From contig NZ_SZVW01000023.1 in assembly GCF_007655005.1 (NCBI RefSeq), positions 62,001 to 126,000 on the forward strand: a stretch of DNA of 64,000 bases, given 5' to 3'. The stretch is from Streptomyces tibetensis (GTDB taxonomy: Bacteria; Actinomycetota; Actinomycetes; Streptomycetales; Streptomycetaceae). Position 1 is the stretch's first letter, and each line of letters starts with the position of its first letter. Below are positions 61,065 to 64,000 of the stretch, one piece after another. The position numbers were made by a program, and so were the translations under genes. The notes under the pieces are model-generated. The model was not told the DNA's origin. It searched no databases and saw nothing but the letters and a program-made list of their open reading frames with translations.

Positions 61065-61193
61065 GGTCCCGCCCGGTGCAGGCGGTGCACATACATACGT
61101 TCGGCATGGCTCGGCACGGCAGCCGCCTGCCCGGAAACGCCATGGGGCCCGGCTTCCGAGGGAGGCCGGACCCCAGGTGGACGTACGCGGACG

Positions 61194-62843
61194 TCAGCGG
61201 ACGAAAACCCCCGCCTGCCCTGCCAGATCCAGGAAGTACTGCGGCGCCACGCCGAGCACCACCGTGACCGCCACGCCCACCCCGATCGCCGTCATCGTCA
61301 GCGGCGACGGCACGGCCACCGTCGGGCCCTCCGGCCGCGGCTCACTGAAGAACATCAGCACGATGACGCGGATGTAGAAGAACGCCGCGATCGCCGACGA
61401 GATCACACCGATCACGACGAGCGGGGCGGCCCCGCCCTCCGCCGCCGCCTTGAACACGGCGAACTTCCCGGCGAAGCCGGACGTCAGCGGAATGCCCGCG
61501 AAGGCCAGCAGGAACACCGCGAACACGGCCGCCACCAGCGGGGACCTCCGCCCGAGCCCCGCCCACTTGGACAGGTGCGTCGCCTCGCCCCCGGCGTCGC
61601 GGACGAGCGTGACCACCGCGAAGGCGCCGATCGTCACGAACGAGTACGCCGCCAGGTAGAACAGCACCGACGAGACACCGTCGGGCGTGGTCGCGATGAC
61701 ACCCGCCAGGATGAACCCGGCGTGCGCGATCGACGAGTACGCCAGCAGCCGCTTGATGTCGGTCTGCGTGATGGCGACGATCGCGCCGCCCAGCATGGTG
61801 ACGATGGCCACGGCCCACATCACCGGCCGCCAGTCCCAGCGCAGGCCCGGCAGGACCACGTACAGCAGCCGCAGCAGCGCGCCGAACGCCGCCACCTTCG
61901 TCGCCGCCGCCATGAAACCGGTCACCGGCGTCGGAGCGCCCTGGTACACGTCCGGCGTCCACATGTGGAACGGCACCGCGCCCACCTTGAACAGCAGGCC
62001 CATGACCAGCAGCGCGGCGCCGATCAGCAGCAGCGCGTCGTTGCCCATGGTGTCGGCGAGCGCCGGGTTGACGTCCTGCACGGTGCCGTCGACGACCTGC
62101 GCGATCGTCGCGTACGACATCGAGCCCGCGTAGCCGTACAGCATGGCGATGCCGAACAGGGTGAACGCGGAGGCGAAGGCGCCGAGCAGGAAGTACTTGA
62201 CCGCCGCCTCCTGCGACATGAGCCGCTTGCGGCGGGCCAGCGCGCACAGCAGGTACAGCGGCAGGGAGAGGACCTCCAGCGCCACGAACAGCGTCAGCAG
62301 GTCGTTGGCCGCCGGGAAGATCAGCATGCCGGCGACCGCGAACAGCAGCAGCGGGAACACCTCGGTGGTGGTGAACCCGGCCTTGATCGCGGCCTTCTCG
62401 CTCTCGCTGCCCGGCACGGACGCGGCCTGCGCGGCGAAGGAGTCGACCCGGTTGCCGTGCGCCTCCGGGTCGAGGCGCCGCTCGGCGAAGGTGAACAGGC
62501 CCACCAGCGCCGCCAGCAGGATGGTGCCCTGCAGGAACAGGGCGGGCCCGTCGACGGCGATCGCGCCCATCGCGGCGATACGCGCCTTGGTCGTGCCGTA
62601 CCCATCGGCCGCGAGCGCCACGACCGCGGCGAAGGCGGCGGCGAGCGCGACGACGGACACGAACATCTGGACGTAGTAGCGCGACTTTCGCGGGACGAAC
62701 GCCTCGATCAGGATCCCGATGATCGCCGCGCCGACGACGATCAGGGTCGGCGACAGCTGGCCGTACTCGAATTTCGGCGCGTCGATCTTGGTGATCGGAT
62801 CGGCCGCGGTTGTCCACAGGCTGTGGACGGCTGTTGCGCTCAC
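61194..62843 (-). CDS. nuoN: Complex I subunit NuoN (main nuo operon)
   Basis: A 549-residue antiporter-like subunit with about 14 helices: LLTLFVALEVLSLPLYLLCA (conserved Glu), LLFKVGAVPFHMWTPDVYQG (channel Lys), IKRLLAYSSIAHAGFILAGV. It is the last gene of the complete operon that continues beyond the window. GTG start 62843 overlaps the nuoM stop (GTGA). The N-terminal codons contain TTGTCCACA (62810-62818). Confidence 0.95.
   Translation of the reverse strand: MSATAVHSLWTTAADPITKIDAPKFEYGQLSPTLIVVGAAIIGILIEAFVPRKSRYYVQMFVSVVALAAAFAAVVALAADGYGTTKARIAAMGAIAVDGPALFLQGTILLAALVGLFTFAERRLDPEAHGNRVDSFAAQAASVPGSESEKAAIKAGFTTTEVFPLLLFAVAGMLIFPAANDLLTLFVALEVLSLPLYLLCALARRKRLMSQEAAVKYFLLGAFASAFTLFGIAMLYGYAGSMSYATIAQVVDGTVQDVNPALADTMGNDALLLIGAALLVMGLLFKVGAVPFHMWTPDVYQGAPTPVTGFMAAATKVAAFGALLRLLYVVLPGLRWDWRPVMWAVAIVTMLGGAIVAITQTDIKRLLAYSSIAHAGFILAGVIATTPDGVSSVLFYLAAYSFVTIGAFAVVTLVRDAGGEATHLSKWAGLGRRSPLVAAVFAVFLLAFAGIPLTSGFAGKFAVFKAAAEGGAAPLVVIGVISSAIAAFFYIRVIVLMFFSEPRPEGPTVAVPSPLTMTAIGVGVAVTVVLGVAPQYFLDLAGQAGVFVR
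62810..62818 (+). other. DnaA-box sequence inside nuoN
   Basis: TTGTCCACA followed by GGCTGTGGAC gives one consensus DnaA box and a partial inverted one. It lies in the first codons of nuoN (encoding SLWTT), so it may be incidental coding sequence. Confidence 0.3.
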
Positions 62844-64000
62844 TTGGCCGCCTCCACCTCGGGCTGGGGGTCCTTCTTCTGTACGTCGGACATGGTCTGC
62901 TTGACCGCCGGATCGATGATCTGCGTGAGGGGCTTCGGGTAGACGCCCAGGAAGATCAGCAGGACGACCAGCGGGGCGACGACCACGAGCTCACGGACCC
63001 GGAGGTCCGGCATCGCGGAGACCGCCGGTTTCACCGGGCCCGTCATCGTCCGCTGGTAGAGGACGAGGGTGTAGAGCGCCGCGAGGACGATGCCGAAGGT
63101 GGCGATGATGCCGATCACCGGGTACCGCGTGAACGTGCCGACCAGCACCAGGAACTCGCTGACGAACGGCGCCAACCCCGGCAGGGACAGGGTCGCGAGG
63201 CTGCCGATCAGGAACGTGCCGGCGAGCACCGGGGCGACCTTCTGCACTCCGCCGTAGTCGGCGATGAGCCGCGAGCCGCGCCGGGAGATCAGGAAGCCGG
63301 CCACCAGCATCAGCGCGGCCGTCGAGATGCCGTGGTTGATCATGTAGAGCGTCGCGCCGGACTGGCCCTGGCTGGTCATCGCGAAGATGCCCATGATGAT
63401 GAAGCCGAAGTGGGAGATCGACGCGTACGCCACCAGCCGCTTGATGTCCCGCTGGCCGACCGCGAGCAGCGCCCCGTAGATGATGCTGATCAGGGCGAGG
63501 ACGAGGATGGCGGGCGTGGCCCACTTGCTGGCCTCCGGGAACAGCTGGAGGCAGAAGCGGAGCATCGCGAAGGTGCCGACCTTGTCGACGACCGCCGTGA
63601 TGAGCACGGCGACCGGGGCGGTGGACTCCTGCATGGCGTTGGGCAGCCAGGTGTGCAGCGGCCACAGCGGTGCCTTCACCGCGAAGGCGAAGAAGAACCC
63701 GAGGAACAGCCAGCGTTCGGTGTTGGTCGCCATGTCGAGCGTGCCGTTGGCACGGGCCTCGGCGATCTCCTGGAGCGAGAAGTTCCCGGCGACCACGTAC
63801 AGGCCGATCACCGCGGCCAGCATGATCAGACCGCCGACCAGGTTGTAGAGGAGGAACTTGACGGCCGCGTACGACCGTTGGGTTGCCGCCGCCTTCTCGC
63901 CGTGCTCGTGGGCACGGTCCCCGAAGCCGCCGATGAGGAAGTACATCGGGATCAGCATGGCTTCGAAGAAGATGTAGAAGAGGAAGACGTCGGTGGCCTC
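62840..64000 (-). CDS. nuoM: Complex I subunit NuoM (main nuo operon), 5' end beyond the window
   Basis: The frame is open to the window edge; the first visible residues are EATDVFLFYIFFEAMLIPMY, containing the conserved membrane Glu of NuoM. 386 residues are seen, including KAPLWPLHTWLPNAMQESTA (channel Lys), IKRLVAYASISHFGFIIMGI and a Lys/Glu-rich end. NuoM of the full complex I, whose upstream genes lie to the right. The N-terminal quarter is missing from the window. Confidence 0.95.
   Translation of the reverse strand, partial: EATDVFLFYIFFEAMLIPMYFLIGGFGDRAHEHGEKAAATQRSYAAVKFLLYNLVGGLIMLAAVIGLYVVAGNFSLQEIAEARANGTLDMATNTERWLFLGFFFAFAVKAPLWPLHTWLPNAMQESTAPVAVLITAVVDKVGTFAMLRFCLQLFPEASKWATPAILVLALISIIYGALLAVGQRDIKRLVAYASISHFGFIIMGIFAMTSQGQSGATLYMINHGISTAALMLVAGFLISRRGSRLIADYGGVQKVAPVLAGTFLIGSLATLSLPGLAPFVSEFLVLVGTFTRYPVIGIIATFGIVLAALYTLVLYQRTMTGPVKPAVSAMPDLRVRELVVVAPLVVLLIFLGVYPKPLTQIIDPAVKQTMSDVQKKDPQPEVEAAK

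Overview
The window is high-GC chromosomal DNA with actinobacterial, almost certainly Streptomyces, character. Codon third positions are strongly GC-biased, GTG starts are frequent, stop/start overlaps of the GTGA/ATGA type are common, a c-di-AMP (ydaO-type) riboswitch precedes a cell-wall lytic gene, and the gene set is typical of streptomycetes. From memory, the two ends (a second partial nuo set with korAB and two kinases; polyprenyl synthase, recQ and the end of the main nuo operon) resemble the SCO4574-SCO4610 neighbourhood of S. coelicolor. This synteny was not computed.

Left part (1-12.5 kb): the 3' end of an amino-acid permease, yccF-htpX, then a minus-strand operon nuoA-B-C-H-I-J-K-L-M-N. 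This second complex I set has no nuoD, E, F or G. Divergent from it (12.5-19.4 kb) are two paralogous histidine kinases, one NarL-type regulator and korAB (2-oxoacid:ferredoxin oxidoreductase). The layout suggests a ferredoxin-fed complex I-like proton pump, but this is inference.

Middle-left (19.4-35.7 kb): two HxlR regulators, each divergent from its likely target (a Qor2-type reductase and an MFS exporter); RarD; a CGNR regulator back-to-back with a VOC protein on what looks like a leaderless bidirectional promoter; a secreted M28 aminopeptidase; a TPR protein; a degenerate P-loop protein followed by an amidase carrying 24 near-identical 39-bp repeats; an FMN reductase; an ABC exporter with a LolA-like secreted protein; and a long-chain polyprenyl diphosphate synthase.

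Middle-right (35.7-50.2 kb): a relatively AT-rich spacer and the c-di-AMP riboswitch controlling a LysM-SLT protein, a HAD phosphatase, then a surface-polysaccharide locus (FemAB/CelD-like acyltransferase, GT2, polysaccharide deacetylase, GH26-like enzyme, membrane glycosyltransferase-like protein, flippase fusion, and a PLP aminotransferase frameshifted by an exact 83-bp tandem duplication). Fumarylacetoacetase follows.

Right part (50.5-64 kb): an M56-type membrane peptidase, then the most unusual operon of the window: GntR regulator, AprB-like dicluster ferredoxin, lipoprotein binding protein with a NosL-like C-terminus, SsuC/TauC-type permease, ATPase, and an AprA/FrdA-like flavoprotein fused to a long HEAT-repeat tail. 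recQ and the nuoN-nuoM end of the main complex I operon close the window.

GC-rich minisatellites (units 24-39 bp, no shared sequence) recur at or just after stop codons at several places. DnaA boxes lie in several positions outside any origin context. No rRNA, tRNA, CRISPR array, integrase or transposase was seen.
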